From Phaseolus vulgaris (taxonomy: Eukaryota > Streptophyta > Magnoliopsida > Fabales > Fabaceae): 64,000 nt of DNA. The position numbers and the translations under genes were made by a program. The stretch lies in contig NC_023756.2 of NCBI RefSeq assembly GCF_000499845.2, positions 7,141,481 through 7,205,480 of the forward strand. Direction: 5' to 3'. Positions 12,284 to 24,974 of this stretch are shown in pieces (position 1 is the stretch's first letter; every line of letters starts with the position of its first letter). Under the pieces are notes generated by a model. It did no database searches, was not told where the DNA came from, and saw nothing but the letters and a program-made list of their open reading frames with translations.

Positions 12284-12340
<57 letters not shown>
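12284..12340. repeat. (AT)n microsatellite, about 57 bp
   Basis: An uninterrupted alternating AT run. It is long enough to be polymorphic between individuals and to form cruciform DNA. Confidence 0.95.
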
Positions 12341-12344
<4 letters not shown>

Positions 12345-13900
12345 TAGTTGGTTTTGAAATATTATATTGGATTATGCCTCCTAAGAGCTTGAGGTGTTTG
12401 GTGGAATACTTAATTATATTTTTTTTACATATATATGATAAATTTATTTATAAAGAAGCTTATATTATGTTATGTAATGCAGAAAAAAATAATATTTTAA
12501 AGACACTGATTAATTTTAAATTGGGATTTAGAGAAAAAATACACTAAAAAATTTATTAAATAAAATTAATTTTAAAAAATAATTTAAAAATAATAATTAA
12601 ATATTATATTAATTAAATTAAATATTATATAATAAACTAAAAAAATATTAATATTTTAAAATATTGATTATTAATACAAAAATTAAATTAACATCTAATT
12701 CACTTTAACTACCAATTATTTTATTATTTATTTAACTGGTTTATAGACTTTAATGGATAAGTGAAAGACTAAATAGTAGACGAAGATATGAGGTTCTGAA
12801 AATTCAATCTCCTCAAGACTCACTAAGCAACTATAGATAAGAGATTTAGTGAGATTTCGATCACTTATTGCCGATAAAAAAATTGTTAACTGTTATTAGA
12901 AGTAACAAAATAACATTACGAAAGTTATTTGGTTGAAGAACAGTGTCATGAAGAAAATGAATTCTCTTCCCTTTTTTAATTTTGGAAACTTATTTTGAAT
13001 TAAACTCTTATTTTTGTTATACGTGTTAGAGTATTTTGTTTGAAGGAAGTCTTGGGTATGAAGTCAAGACCAATTAGGTTGAACTGATTAGAGACCATGT
13101 TCAATGAGTGATGTTAATCATTGTGTCTCTTTTATAATTTTTATTTAAAGAAATCATTGCACTTGTAATTGTGTGCAACCAGACATAATAAAAATATAAT
13201 AGTTGTCCGTGTGAATGTAGGTTGCAGTTGGCAATCGAAACACGTTAAATCTTGTGTTGTTTATTTTCTGCAGTTGATTTGTGTGTTGCTTTCGCGTGTA
13301 TTTTTTCCTACAATGAAGATGGTATAGGATTAATGTTTTAATAGATTTTTTGAGAATTTTACATGTAGATGGATTTCTTAAAAACTCTTTGAATGATGAG
13401 GATTCTCTTATAAACATGAGACATAACTGAGAGGGATACACTTGAAGACTCAAACTTTTTATATGTTGATAAGATAAGTGACAGCAGGACCCCATATCAG
13501 TGGTTTTGATGGGTTTATTTTCTGGACCCCATTCCTGTTTGTCCTATGCATAACTGGGAATGAATGCATCATTGATCTCACACTCACTGCTTTGGTATTT
13601 TGATTCGATTTGATCTTTTCTAAACACCACTTGCATAGATAGAAGTTAAAATTTAGCAATCTCAAAGGTTGCAATAGTGATAATGGTAAAAGAAAAAGGC
13701 ACACATGCATGGCAAGGTGGGTTAATAATCCAAATGTGGACAAAGGAAGAGGGGAAGTAGGTAGGATTTTGGCAAGCAAGTGCATGTGATGATATGCATG
13801 GAAACGCGAGTCGCAGTGAAGAAGAAAGATAAAACAATTGAATACATTCCAAAGGGCTGCTCTTCAAACCCTGCAATAATTTATTAATGGTGACGCTATC
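12341..13900. other. Intergenic region with no recognised gene
   Basis: AT-rich up to about 13000, then more mixed composition at 13150-13900 with overlapping short open frames on the minus strand. None shows a domain or a plausible splice pattern. Confidence 0.4.
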
Positions 13901-13904
13901 TGCC

Positions 13905-14157
13905 TCTGCCTCTCTGCGCACTCTTTATAATAAACCACAACTTCGCTTAAAACTCCAACGCTTTCACACCATCATCGTTTTCTTCCCTCATTTTCTCCAA
14001 TGCAAACTTCTTTCTTACTGTTTCTTACTTTCTCTCTTTTTTTTTCTTCAAAACTCAAAGACAACACTGTTTCTTCCCTGCTATTTCTTCTTTCTTAATC
14101 CTCGTCAATGGCGTTGCTTACACTTTTTACTAACAACACATGCTTTTAAAATGATTA
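13905..14157 (+). promoter_or_regulatory. Promoter and leader-like segment, possibly of a lost gene
   Basis: A TATA-like TTTATAATAAA at about 13923 is followed by a long pyrimidine-rich stretch typical of plant 5' leaders, then an ATG at 14108 that opens only a 13-codon frame before a stop. MITE-like DNA follows. It could be the cut-off 5' end of a gene or chance composition. Confidence 0.25.
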
Positions 14158-14435
14158 GTCTAAATCATTTTCCTCATGTAGTAAACCAAGACCTTATATT
14201 GTTTTATTCGACTTCATAAATTATTGTCATCACTAACTCATAATTATTAGATGTTAATTCATTTTAAAAAATAATAATTAATCACTGTTTATTTATAAAT
14301 TATAAATTATTAGTATTTGAAATAGTTTTTATTATTTGTAAAAATTTATAATATATAATTAGATATCATATTTTTAATAACTATAAAAAATATTTGTTTT
14401 TTTTATAGATAATTATTTTAGTTTCTTATTAAGAT

Positions 14436-14822
14436 CACTATAAGAAAATCATGCAATAGAAACTAAATGTAGACACAAAAAATAATTAGACTAAAGTAGA
14501 AACCATTGTAGGGATTAAAAAAAATTGGTTTCTAAATTAGTTTTTATTATTATTAAATGGTTATTAAATTGGTATCTAATAATCAACCAAGGTGTTTGCT
14601 ACCAAATTTAGAATCTAAATAATTGGTAGTTAAGAGCTTGGTTTTGTTAGATGTCAATTTAAAAACCATTTAACAATAATAGAAACAAATTTAAAAACTA
14701 TTTAACAATAATAGAAACTAAAAAGAATTTAGTATCTAAAATAGTTTCTAATTTAATTACTATAACAACTAATTATTTTTTGTTTCTAAAATTAATTTTT
14801 ATTTCATAATTTTTTTTAGTTA
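14436..14822. mobile_element. Foldback MITE with CACTA-type ends
   Basis: It starts CACTATAAGAAAATCATG and its far end is a decayed complement of the same (TTTCATAATTTTTTTTAGT). The two halves are long inverted repeats of each other, with mirrored GGTATCTAAT-like and ATTAGATACC-like blocks. Same family as 26853-27214. Confidence 0.7.
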
Positions 14823-15639
14823 TAAAAACTAATTTTTTAGTTACTTTTAATATGCTTTAGAGACTAATTTTTAGTCAATAAAAATAATAAAATTGAAACA
14901 TTTTTTTTCTAGTTATCATATTATTAGAGATTTAAAATTTCAATCACGATTATCCGGTGAAAGTGTTTTAGAGTATATTATGATATTTATTTTCTCTCGT
15001 GTTTGTCTCATTCTCTCCTTTAACTTTAATATATTTTTTCTTATTAACAGTTTATTGATTCATTGTTTACTGATCCATTGTTTTTAATTTTGCATTGGTC
15101 CAAATGGGTGAAGGAATTCCAAATTAAGAATACATTTTCTATAGGTTCATGGTGATGAAGGTGAGTTATTAAACCTCATTCTCTATGATCAGCTGAATCA
15201 TTTCCAATTATATTTTGATCAAATGTGTTACACAATCTACAATCTGTTCTGATCCAGGTATTTTGGTCTGTTACAAGTCTAGAAAATCTAAAACCAAAAT
15301 TTTTTAGTATATTTATTAAAGGGGAGCATAAACATATTTAGTATAAAACCAGTTCTATGGCTTTGGGTGGTGGTTCACTGTGATGAGACTGTGGCTGGTG
15401 GTTCACAGTAGGGGCAGTAATATTCCCAGCGTGTGATGAAAGAAAACAAGCTTAATAGTTCTGTAGATCATGTTCATACTGTTCGCAACAGGAGAGAAAT
15501 ATGTCCTCATGAGAAAAAAAAAAATAGAGATGATAGGAATATCATTCACTCCGTAAAGTTGACGTGAGGGCACACCAGGAATAGCTCTGTCGCTACGTAG
15601 ACAATGGCGTGAAACTGGTCGGCATCGAAATAGATCCAC
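14823..15639. other. Intergenic region with no recognised gene
   Basis: AT-rich sequence. At 15290-15560 there are mixed-composition bases next to the strictosidine-synthase-like fragment that may belong to the same captured block, but I cannot name them. Confidence 0.35.
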
Positions 15640-15790
15640 ACAACTCTCAGAACGTTGTCATTTGATGATTCGAGACCGTCGGAAACGCCGGTGTAAGGTC
15701 CTTTGCCGTGAGGATCGAAGGCGAAACTCTCCAGTCCAACACCACCGTCAATTAGAACAACCTTCCACGTCTGAATATGGGCTATATATT
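15640..15790 (-). pseudogene. Strictosidine synthase-like gene fragment
   Basis: The minus strand encodes WKVVLIDGGVGLESFAFDPHGKGPYTGVSDG across about 15660-15775 (shown in part: ESFAFDPHGKGPYTGVSDG). This matches the N-terminal beta-propeller strand of plant strictosidine synthase-like proteins. After VSDG the similarity is lost and no later blades follow. The block is richer in GC than its surroundings, as expected for an exon, and abuts transposon-like terminal repeats, which suggests transposon capture. Confidence 0.6.
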
Positions 15791-15990
15791 TTACATCGAT
15801 TAGATGGTTTAACCGATGTAACATGAATCATTCTGAGTAAATAAAATAAAATATTACAGCGATTGTTACTAAGAACCGATGTAATATATTCTTTTTTACC
15901 CTATATATTACAACGATTGTTCTCGTTCTATTATGTCATTACACATCTGTAATGTTAAATATGTGTTACTGTGAGAAGATATCCATATAT
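15785..15990. repeat. Subterminal repeats of a CACTA/Mutator-like element
   Basis: Repeated short units of the type TTACATCGATT, AACCGATGTAAC, ATTACAGCGATTG, AACCGATGTAAT and ATTACAACGATTG occur in both orientations within 180 bp. Clustered, inverted copies of an 11-12-bp motif are typical of transposase-binding ends of plant class II elements. The other end was not found. Confidence 0.5.
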
Positions 15991-16194
15991 CATGAATCTT
16001 AATTGTGTAATGCTCTAGTTAATAGTAATTGTGTGCTATAACTATAACTGTATATGATTATGATGCTCTACTAATATTAATTGTATATGATTATCTCTTA
16101 AGTGGACTTAAACAAAAAAAAATGTACTGATGATATGGTATTACCATGGTGATTATTCCATGCAGCAATTATTTACTCTATTCTGAATTTTCAA

Positions 16195-16425
16195 ATTCAA
16201 ATTTATCACTGCCAATTAAGATTTTAGTTACCATTAGTTAAAATTTTGATAATTGATATTGTATATCAATTTAAAAACTATTTTATAAATTTTTATTAAT
16301 AATAAAAATGATTTTAAATATTAATAGCTTTTTAGTTTATAAAATAATATTTAATTAGTACTAATTATTTTTATTTTTAAATTAATTTATTTAATAATTT
16401 CTTTTAGTATCATTCTTCACAAAAT
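16195..16425. repeat. Fragment of the foldback MITE family
   Basis: It shares the arm sequence of the 26853 element (AAACTATTTTATAAATTTTTATTAATAAT, shown only in part as TATAAATTTTTATTAATAAT) and the AATAATTTCTTTTAGTATCATT end. Only part of the element is left. Confidence 0.5.
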
Positions 16426-16637
16426 GTTTTTCTTCCTAATGACCAAAGTGGTGTTAGAGGTTCAACTGGTTATGATCCTTGGTTATACAAAGTTCTCTCA
16501 TCCACCATTGCCAAGTGGCCATACAGCTCAAGAGGGAGCCACTCAAAGTGAAATAGGCTGCTTCTTCCTGCACCTCCATACCTTCTTCTCTCATCTCCAT
16601 AGATTTTTGTATTTCCAAAACTATCCCTCTGTAATAT

Positions 16638-16827
16638 TCCGAATTACATAATCCGAAAGTCATTTTTTAAATTTGTAATTAGCTTCCGGATTATATAATC
16701 CAGAAGTCTTTTTTCAAATGCATGATTAATTTACGGATTACATAATCCGGAAATCTTTTTTAACTTCTGGATTATGTAATCCAGAAATCTTTTTTTAAAT
16801 ACGTTTTCGGATTACATAATCCGGAAG
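16638..16827. repeat. Array of five TTCCGGATTACATAATCCGGAA-like palindromes
   Basis: Five near-perfect palindromes lie at 16638-16660, 16683-16706, 16732-16753, 16763-16787 and 16804-16827. All have a core of the type GGATTAYRTAATCC, separated by T-rich spacers. Each could form a short hairpin. Confidence 0.85.
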
Positions 16828-18089
16828 TTATTCTATGGGGGTGGCACAAGAAGGATAAAAATGTATTTTCATGTTGTGTATGGAGGTGTCAGAAGAAGAT
16901 ATGGAGGTGCACGAAGAAACAGTCAGTGAAATAATGTATGGTAGCCCAAGTGAATCTGTTAAGCCCATGGGCTTCATGGTTCTCCAGCTAACTAGTCCAA
17001 GTAAGTGTGAGAAGGGAGAGAACCATTCATATTCATATGCTAACAAGTAATCTAGATTTGGGTTTATGGAGGCTAAGTCCATCTCACTCCTAATCTTTTT
17101 CCTCATTTTGTACAATCTAAACTTTATTTTATTTTTATAAAAATAATTTTTTTTTATTCTCTATGTGCAATTAAATATTTTAATTAAACTAAATAAATAA
17201 CTATATTGTTTTTATTTTATGAAAAACAAACCTACATTTTTCGGCTAATTAGTTTCTAAACTCTTGTATTTACTTGTTTGCTTTAGTAACTAAAGTTAAA
17301 TACTTTAGTAACGTTTGAGTGAGGATGCATATCATTAGAAAAGGGATGTTGTAATGAAGAGTTGAGAATTGTGAGAGTGATTACTTTATTATTTTACAAC
17401 CTCTCTATAAGGTGTAATCAACTCTTTATATGCATAATATTTATTTATTACTACATAAGTTTATTCAAAGTAGTAAAATCAGATTTTTTTGCATGTTTAG
17501 CTGCAAAGCTCATCAATGAAAGTTTTTGGGATGCTATGAATTTATAGAGTGATGACTAATTAAATCAATAAAAATATAAATTATTATATTTGTATAAATA
17601 TTGACGTTCACGAACATAACACTTAAATTTGAAGAATTAACACAAAGTGCATCTGCACAAGAATTCCTCCATCAAATGAGTTAGATGTCTAGTGTCATGT
17701 AGCTATAACTAAGAATAGGAGGATACATGGTCTTGGAATGGAATCAACTTAATGTGACTCATCTTTTTTCTTAAATGGATAGATACAAAATCAAGAGCTT
17801 AATGAACTTAGAAAATATTTGGAAGTAGCTAAGAAAGAGAAAGAGATGAGCTTCAAATCAAAATTAAAAATATTGAGATTTTTTTGAGAAAAACAATGCA
17901 ATCATTTAATAATGGATGAATAACATTACATTAATCGTGTGATGCTCTAGTTTTTGCATGTTTAGCTACAAAGCTTTGTTTTCTTGATCAATATTTTGTT
18001 GGAAAAGAAAGTTTTTGGGATGGTTTGAATTTCTAAAGTAATATGTGTCTAATTTGTTCATAAACATTTAGGTAAAAGGTATTCACTAG
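16828..18089. other. Intergenic region with a duplicated short block
   Basis: A block near 16880-16925 (GGAGGTGTCAGAAGAAGATA) recurs in diverged form near 18718-18760 (GAGGTGACAGAAGAAATTAT). A second pair, around 17480-17530 and 17945-18020 (GCATGTTTAGCTRCAAAGCT), is also repeated. They look like pieces of an older repeat. No gene is recognised. Confidence 0.4.
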
Positions 18090-18094
18090 AGTGA

Positions 18095-18402
18095 TTATTA
18101 ATAAAAATTTATAAAATACTCTCTAAATTGGTATCTAACCATTTAGCTACCAATATTTTGACTACCTACTACTTTATATTCTAAATTAGTCTCTATTAAT
18201 CTTTCAGAGACCAATTCAAAATCTAAAATATTAGTCGTTAAAACTTAAGTAGCTAATTTAGAAACTATTTTATAAATTTTTATTAATAATAGAAATCATT
18301 TTAAATATAAATATTTTTTTAATATCTAATTTAATTAATATAACAACTAATTATTTTTTGTCTCAAAATTTACTTACTATTTAATGATTTTCTTATAATA
18401 CT
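18095..18402. repeat. Foldback MITE copy, left end lost or changed
   Basis: Inverted-repeat halves meet near 18235 and it ends TTTAATGATTTTCTTATAAT, the complement of the family terminus ATTATAAGAAAATCAT. It shows the family's paired GGTATCTAAC and ACTATTTTATAAATTTTTAT blocks. Confidence 0.6.
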
Positions 18403-18879
18403 AGTCACGCACTTTTTTCCCCTCAACCATAACACTTCCCTAATAGATAAAAAAAATTACTTTCAAATTCTTATATATTAAAAAATATCTTCAAGATTAA
18501 GAAATCCAAAATATATTCTTAAAAAAATATATTACAAATTATAGAATCTTTTAAGGTATTTTCTTAATTCTATAATTCATAATATGTTTATTAAAAAATA
18601 TATTCCAAATTATAAAATCTTTAAAGTATTTCTACATCCGAAAACAATTTTTAGATTCCACAACCTAAAATATATTTTTATGAAATTAAATGGTCTTTTC
18701 GTTTGATCCTGACCCATAGAGGTGACAGAAGAAATTATGAAGTTGCACCAAGAAACTCCAAAAATATAAAAGATAAAGTCTTAAATAGACAAAAAAAGAA
18801 AAGAAAAGAAAAGGCAATGAGTGATGCACCCATTGTATTATAAATGCAACAAGAATAAGCTCTCTCATCCACTCCAAAT

Positions 18880-19500
18880 GTTCAACATCACTGAAATTGG
18901 CAAAAATAGATGAACAAACAGATCAAATCAAATTGAAAACATGTATCCACAAAATCAATTAGCTGCAACATAATCACATAGCAGAAGAGACTCCAAAACA
19001 AATGGATAAAAACAAAAAATTCTACCCACAAGCAGCTGCAACAAACATTTTGAGGGTGGCATATCCCAGGAGAATCAAAACGTGAGAGATGAGATGCTAT
19101 GTAACATGAATACAAGAGAATACAACCACCAAATTCTATTACAGCGAATAATGGAAAACTAGAAAAAACAAAAAGCTGCAGGAAAAACCAATAACCTGTT
19201 CAAATGCAGTAAAAAGACAAAAAAAAGCTGCACTCACACACGTACAAAACGGAAATGCAATTGCAACAAATGGGCACGCAGTTTTTATTACAAACAATTG
19301 CATCCTTAACATAAGCAAAATTATGAAACTGTGCTGAAAAGTAGCAGCTGCAAATGGAGTAGCAGAACTCACGCCCATGCACTCATAAACTTAAAACCAA
19401 AATGAAGTAAACAAAAGAGAGAGAGAAAAACATGGTTCCGGCTTAGAAGTATTTGACTTGAGAAGAAGATGGCCTAGCTACTTTCATCAGTCGTGAAAGG
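18880..19500. other. Intergenic block of mixed composition, unrecognised
   Basis: Less AT-rich than its flanks and read on the minus strand as short Cys- and Phe-rich open frames (18888-19115 and 19139-19382). The composition could be an old untranslated region; there is no domain, start context or splice support for a protein. Confidence 0.3.
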
Positions 19501-19985
19501 TTGAGACATTCTTCTTAAATGACGTGTTTGTGTTGGACTCATACGATACTTGTTCGACACTCATAGGATATGTATCGGTGAAGAATGTACGAACCCTAAT
19601 CTGGGATATTTACGGTTCTAACATAATTTTAAAAATAAAAATATATTAATTTTTTAAAAACTCAAACTTATTGTATAAATTTTTATTATGATTATAAAAA
19701 AAGAACAAATCATTTTGAACCAATCGTAAAAAATATTGTTTTGTTCCAAAAAAATATGAAACATACTTGTGCATATAAATCTTTATTATCGATTTATATA
19801 ATTTATAATTATATAATATATAGATTTGTGTTCTTGTGTACTACGATTATACGTATTTTTATGTTTGTGTCCATTTCGTATCAATATCTGTGCCAATGTC
19901 TATATTACATAGGTGGTGAGACAACCCATAAAGAGATCACACTTGCTAGTGAACCAAAAAAAAAAAACAGCTCCAACACCTCCAA

Positions 19986-20219
19986 ATGCTAAACCAAACC
20001 CCTACCGTTGCTCCTACTATACAACATGAAGTGGATATTGGCCAACCATAATATGATGCAAACTGCAGCCAAATAACAAGAGCAACAAGGGAAAAAGATC
20101 AACACATTGAAGAGCAGAGTACACATTATTAGCCAACACAACCCTTCCTTTGCGCCACTGATCCATGACAAGAAGAAACTGAACAACAGTGTCGCGTATG
20201 ACAACACCTTTGTCTTCAC
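19986..20219 (-). pseudogene. Unrecognised membrane-type reading frame, C-terminal part (split by copia)
   Basis: The minus-strand frame ends at a stop near 19989. Going upstream it is cut by the copia element and resumes at 25264-25335. Joined, it reads about 105 codons: a charged segment (KEERLRAVNDENEFAKAF), then two or three long hydrophobic stretches, then SRSNGRGLV and a stop. The frame continues exactly across the CAGGG target site. I do not recognise the family. It may be a host exon or part of an older element. Confidence 0.4.
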
Positions 20220-20226
20220 TTCAGGG

Positions 20227-20499
20227 TGTCAAAACTGGGCTTTTGGGGTTTTTGGGCCTCTGTTGGGCTTTTTTCCCTTTCCAGTTTTTCTATTATGTTT
20301 CTGTTGTTTGCACCCTTGTATTTAAGATCCCTTTTAGGGTTTTCTGTAACTGATGTGGTTTTACCACTCAATAATATTTTGTCCAGTTCTCTCATCTTCC
20401 ATGTTCGCTTTCTCCTCTTACGATTCTATTCTTCACCAAAGATTCAACATTCTCTATTGCTTCTGTAAATATTACAGAGCCTTGCTGGTTTTTCTAAGA
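20227..20499 (+). repeat. 5' LTR of the Ty1/copia element
   Basis: It starts TGTCAAAACTGGGC. A TATTTAAG box about 110 bp in is a likely promoter for element transcription. It ends CTAAGA just before the primer-binding site, not with the usual CA. Confidence 0.92.
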
Positions 20500-20511
20500 T
20501 GGTATCAGAGC
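20500..20511 (+). other. Primer-binding site of the Ty1/copia element
   Basis: TGGTATCAGAGC is a perfect match to the common plant initiator tRNA-Met primer-binding sequence and lies immediately after the LTR. Confidence 0.93.
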
Positions 20512-20661
20512 TCTTCACCGTGAAGAGCTCTGTTGCACGCTCTGAATTCGTTCCTTCGTTCTATCAAGATTTGTTCTCTTTCGTTTTCTTTATTTTACAT
20601 TTTTTTGTTTTTCCTTTTTGACAGTTTTTTCTTTTTCCGCAGTTTGTGATTTCGTGCTTTA

Positions 20662-23600
20662 ATGGCTGCTAAAAACCCTAATCAGAGTGGAACTTCAATT
20701 TCTAATCAAAGCAAGAACGTTGCTCATGGAGAAAATCCTACCCCCAGTTTCTTGTATCTACATCCCAGTGAAAATCTCACGACTCCTCTTGTGTCTCCTG
20801 TTCTTGATTCAACCAATTATCTTTCTTGGATCCGCTCGGTCATCACTGCATTAAGAACAAAGTCGAGTTCATCAATGGTACCACTACCCGACCTCCTGAG
20901 ACCGATCCTTCTTTCTCATCCTAGACGCGTTGCAACAACATGGTGGTATCCTGGCTTGTGCATTCGGTCTCTGTTCATATGCGTCAGAGCATCCTATGGA
21001 TGGATAAAACACTAGACATTTGGAATGATCTCAAGACTCGTTTCTCACAAGGGGATTTATCTCGTATCTTTGATCTTCAGATGAACGTCTCCTCTCTCAA
21101 TCAAGGTGATCTTTCTGTTTCTGACTTTTTCACTAAACTTAGGATAATCTGGGATGAATTGAATAATTTTAGGCCTGATCCTGTATGTTCTTGCAATGTG
21201 CCTTCTATTACTGCTCAAAGAAAAAGAGAGGATCAGACAATGCAATTTTTACGTGGCCTTAATGATCAATATAACAATATAAAAGTTCATGTTCTTCTAA
21301 TGGAACCTGTCCCTGATGTTACCAAAAAATTTCTCTAGTTGTTCAACATGAACGTCGGTTTAATAGTAATGTTCTTGTTGCTAATATTAGAAATGTTTCC
21401 CCTGTCACTCACACCAATAACACTACCTATTCGTTTTGTGGTAAATTTGGTCACACAGAAAATGTTTGCTTTAAGAAAAATGGTTTTCCTAACCAAGATA
21501 ACAAAGGACCAAAATTTTGCAATGGTAAAAGGTTTTGTACTTACTGCAATAGAACTGGTCATACTATTGATATTTGCTACAAGAAACATGGGTATCCTCC
21601 TGGATATAAATCCTAGTATGGTAAGACTCCTCAATTCAACAACATCACCACTGCCATACAAGAAGAAAGTTCTGAAAATCAAGATAAGGATAAACAGAAT
21701 AGTGGAGGAGATTTTCGCATCACTCTACATCAATATAAGATTCTCTCAGACCTTTTGAAAAATGTAAGCAGTTCCAACAATCAAGTGCAAGTGAACTAGG
21801 TTGGTTCCATCTCTGCTAATCATCAGGATCAGATTTCAGCCATCACAGGTAATATCCAGAAACTCAAAAATTCTATTTTTAATGAATACACTTGGATACT
21901 AGATTATGGAGGCACAAACCATGTTTGCTTCTCTCTGTCTAACTTTACATCATATAATCATATTAAACCTATTACTATTAACCTTCCCAATGAGAATTGT
22001 GTTATTTCTTCTTGTTCTGGCACAGTTTTCCTTAATGAAAAATTCATTCTTAAAAATGTTTTATATGTACCAGAATTTACTTTTAATCTTATTTCCATAT
22101 CCCAATTGACTGCATCTCTTAAATGTGAACTTATTTTTCCCCTACTGAGTGTTTGATACAGAACTCCATGACCAAAGACAAGATTGGAACAATTGATATT
22201 GTTGATGATTTATATGTTCTCAATAAGATTAATGGCAGTATTCTGAGTTGTACTGCAAGACACAATAATATTTGGCACCTCAGATTGGGACATCCTTTAG
22301 AAGAAAAGTTAAAAATTCTACAAAACTATTATCCTAACGTTCACATTGACAAAAGTTATATTTGTGATGCATATCATCAAGCAAAACAAAGAAAAATTCC
22401 TTTCTTTCCTAGTAATACTCAAACTGCTCATGCGTTTGAATTGCTGCATATTGATATTTGGAGGCCCTGTTTTGTTGTATCAATGCTTGGTTTTAAATAC
22501 TTTCTTACTATAGTTGATGATTTTACTATATATACTTGGCTCTTTCCCATGCATAATAAATCTGAAGTCAGGGCTAGTATTATTAGTTTTGTTGCATATG
22601 CTGAAAATCATTTTTCTATTAAAGTCAAAACCATATTCGCACTGATAATGTTATTGAATTTTTTATGCATGATTACTTTGCCTCTAAAGGGATTATCCAC
22701 CAAACCACTTGTGTTGAGACACCTGAGCAAAATGACATTGTTGAAAGAAAGCACAACACAGTTTAAATGTAACACGGGTTCTCCTTTTTCAGTCTAAACT
22801 TCCTGCTATTTTTTGGTGCTTTGTTGTACAACATGTTGTTTTCCTCATTAATTGTATGCCTACTCCGCTGCTTAATAATGACGCTCCCTATGAAAAACTG
22901 CATAAAAAGCTTTGTGATATCTCTTCTATTCGTGTTTTTGGATATTTGTGTTATTCTTCAACTATCATTGCTCATAGAAAAAAACTGGACAATCATGTTG
23001 TTCCAGATGTTTTCCTTGGTTTTAAATCAAACACAAAAGGTTTTTTGTTTTTAAATCTTAATAACCATGATGTGTCAAGAAATGTTATCTTTTATGAAAA
23101 CTGTTTTCCTTATCATTCAAAACTCATTCAAGGTAATGATTCAAACAACTTTTCTTTACATGTACCTCAAAACTATGCCCAGACTCATGATGATTTCTAC
23201 ATGCACATTAGAAATATGAATGATACTAACAGTCCCTTTGATAATACTCTTGAGATTGATACTAATGTTGAGCAAAGTGAGACTATAGCTGTCTCCCTTA
23301 GAAGATCTACCCGCAACAGAAGGCCCCTTGCTTACCTTCGAGATTTTGATGTACCCAATCTCAACAACAATATTGTAAGTACTAAACATTCCATTCATTC
23401 CTTTTTAAATTATAATTCCTTATCCAAGTATTTCAAAAATACAATAATGTTAATTACTTATGCTGAGGAACCCCGAAATTATGAAGAAATTGTCTTGCAC
23501 CCATCTTGGATCCAAGCTATGAAGGATGAACTGGAGGCACTCCAAAATAATGACACATGGTCCCTAACCAGCCTTCCTTCTGGAAAAACAACAATTGGGT

Positions 23601-24960
23601 GTAAATGGGTCTATAAAGTCAAGCATCATGCAGATGGCTCTATTGAACGATACAAAGTCCGCTTATTAGCAAAAGGGTACAACCAAATTGAAGGACTGGA
23701 CTTCTTAAATACCTTTGCTCCTGTAGCAAAGCTGACCATTCTACGATTTCTCCTAGCTCTAGCAGCAGCTCAAAATTGGGCACTCAAGCAACTAGATGTA
23801 AATAATGCCTTCCTACATGGAGATCTAGATGAAGATGTTTACATGCAATTGTCTCCAGGCTTTCCAACCTCTTCTCCCAATCTTGTTTGTCGCCTCAAGA
23901 AATCTCTTTACGGGCTCAAACAAGCAGGTAGGAAATGGTATGCTAAACTCTCAAGCTTTTTACTTTCACATAATTACAAAATTTCCACTACTGACCATTC
24001 TTTATTTCTGCAACATGATGGCAAACACACCACGACACTGTTGGTCTATGTGGATGACATCATTCTCACTAGGACTAATCCTGTGGAGATTTCTACCATC
24101 ACCAGTTTCTTACACAATATTTTTCATATTAAAAATCTTGGTGATTTAACTTATTTTCTTGGTATTGAAGTGACTCGTAATACCACTGGCATTCACTTGA
24201 GTCAACGAAAGTACATTATGGACCTGCTCAAAGATGCTGGCATGTGCTCCTACTCCCACACCAATGCTTCACAATACTAAACTCTCAGCCACAAAAGGCA
24301 TTTCCCTTATAGACGACTGATAGGACGTCTCATTTATCTTACCAACACCCGACCTGACATCCCCGTCTCTATAAATCACCTCATTCAATTCATCTCACAC
24401 CCAACCAATGAGCATCACCAGGCAGCAATGCGCATTCTTCGCTGCCTTAAAAGAACTCCGGGCATAGGTATATTCTCACACAATAAATCTCTTATTCAAT
24501 TAAAGGCATATATTGATTCTGATTGGGCTACATGCCCTAAAACTCGCAAATCCATAACTGGTTTTTCTGTATATTTAGGGGAGTCTCTTATATCTTGGAA
24601 GTCCAAGAAGCAACAAACCATATCCAGAAGCTCATCCGAGGTAGAATATCGTGCCCTTCCTGCAACCACTTGTGAGATTCAATGGATAACATACCTGCTG
24701 CATTATTTACACATTCAACATCAGCAACCAGCCCTTCTCTATTGTGATAACCAAGTTGCTATCCAGATTGCGCACAATCAGGTCTTCCACGAATGAACCA
24801 AACACATAGAGATCGACTGCCATGTTGTTAGGGATAAACTCAACACAGGCCTTCTCAAACTTCTCCCTATTCCTTCCTCATTACTAGCTGCAGACTTCTT
24901 CACCCAGCCTCTACCTACTACTCAATTCAACATTCTGTTTTCCAAGCTAGGAATGAAAGA
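20662..24960 (+). pseudogene. Ty1/copia gag-pol polyprotein, broken
   Basis: Gag starts at 20662 (MAAKNPNQSG) and shifts frame near 20940-21000. A zinc knuckle YCNRTGHTIDIC is at about 21545. The protease active-site region reads WILDYGGTNH near 21895, with Tyr where the family has Ser after the catalytic Asp. The pre-integrase domain (IWHLRLGHP) is near 22270 and the integrase core starts at LLHIDIW near 22445; the DIVERKHN block lies in another frame near 22725. RT is in a 474-codon frame, 22856-24280, with FLHGDLDEDVYM and an intact YVDD at about 24045. RNase H is at 24428-24796 (YIDSDWATC, SSSEVEYRA). Several stops and frameshifts make it inactive, though RT alone is still open. Confidence 0.94.
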
Positions 24961-24974
24961 TATTTATTCCTAGC

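Noticed and set aside
13154..14219. Several 60-110-codon open frames
   Set aside because: Low-complexity, overlapping on both strands and without recognisable domains.
18888..19382. Cys-rich open frames on the minus strand that might be small secreted peptides
   Set aside because: No signal peptide followed by a regular Cys spacing, overlapping frames of equal quality, and no splice or promoter support.
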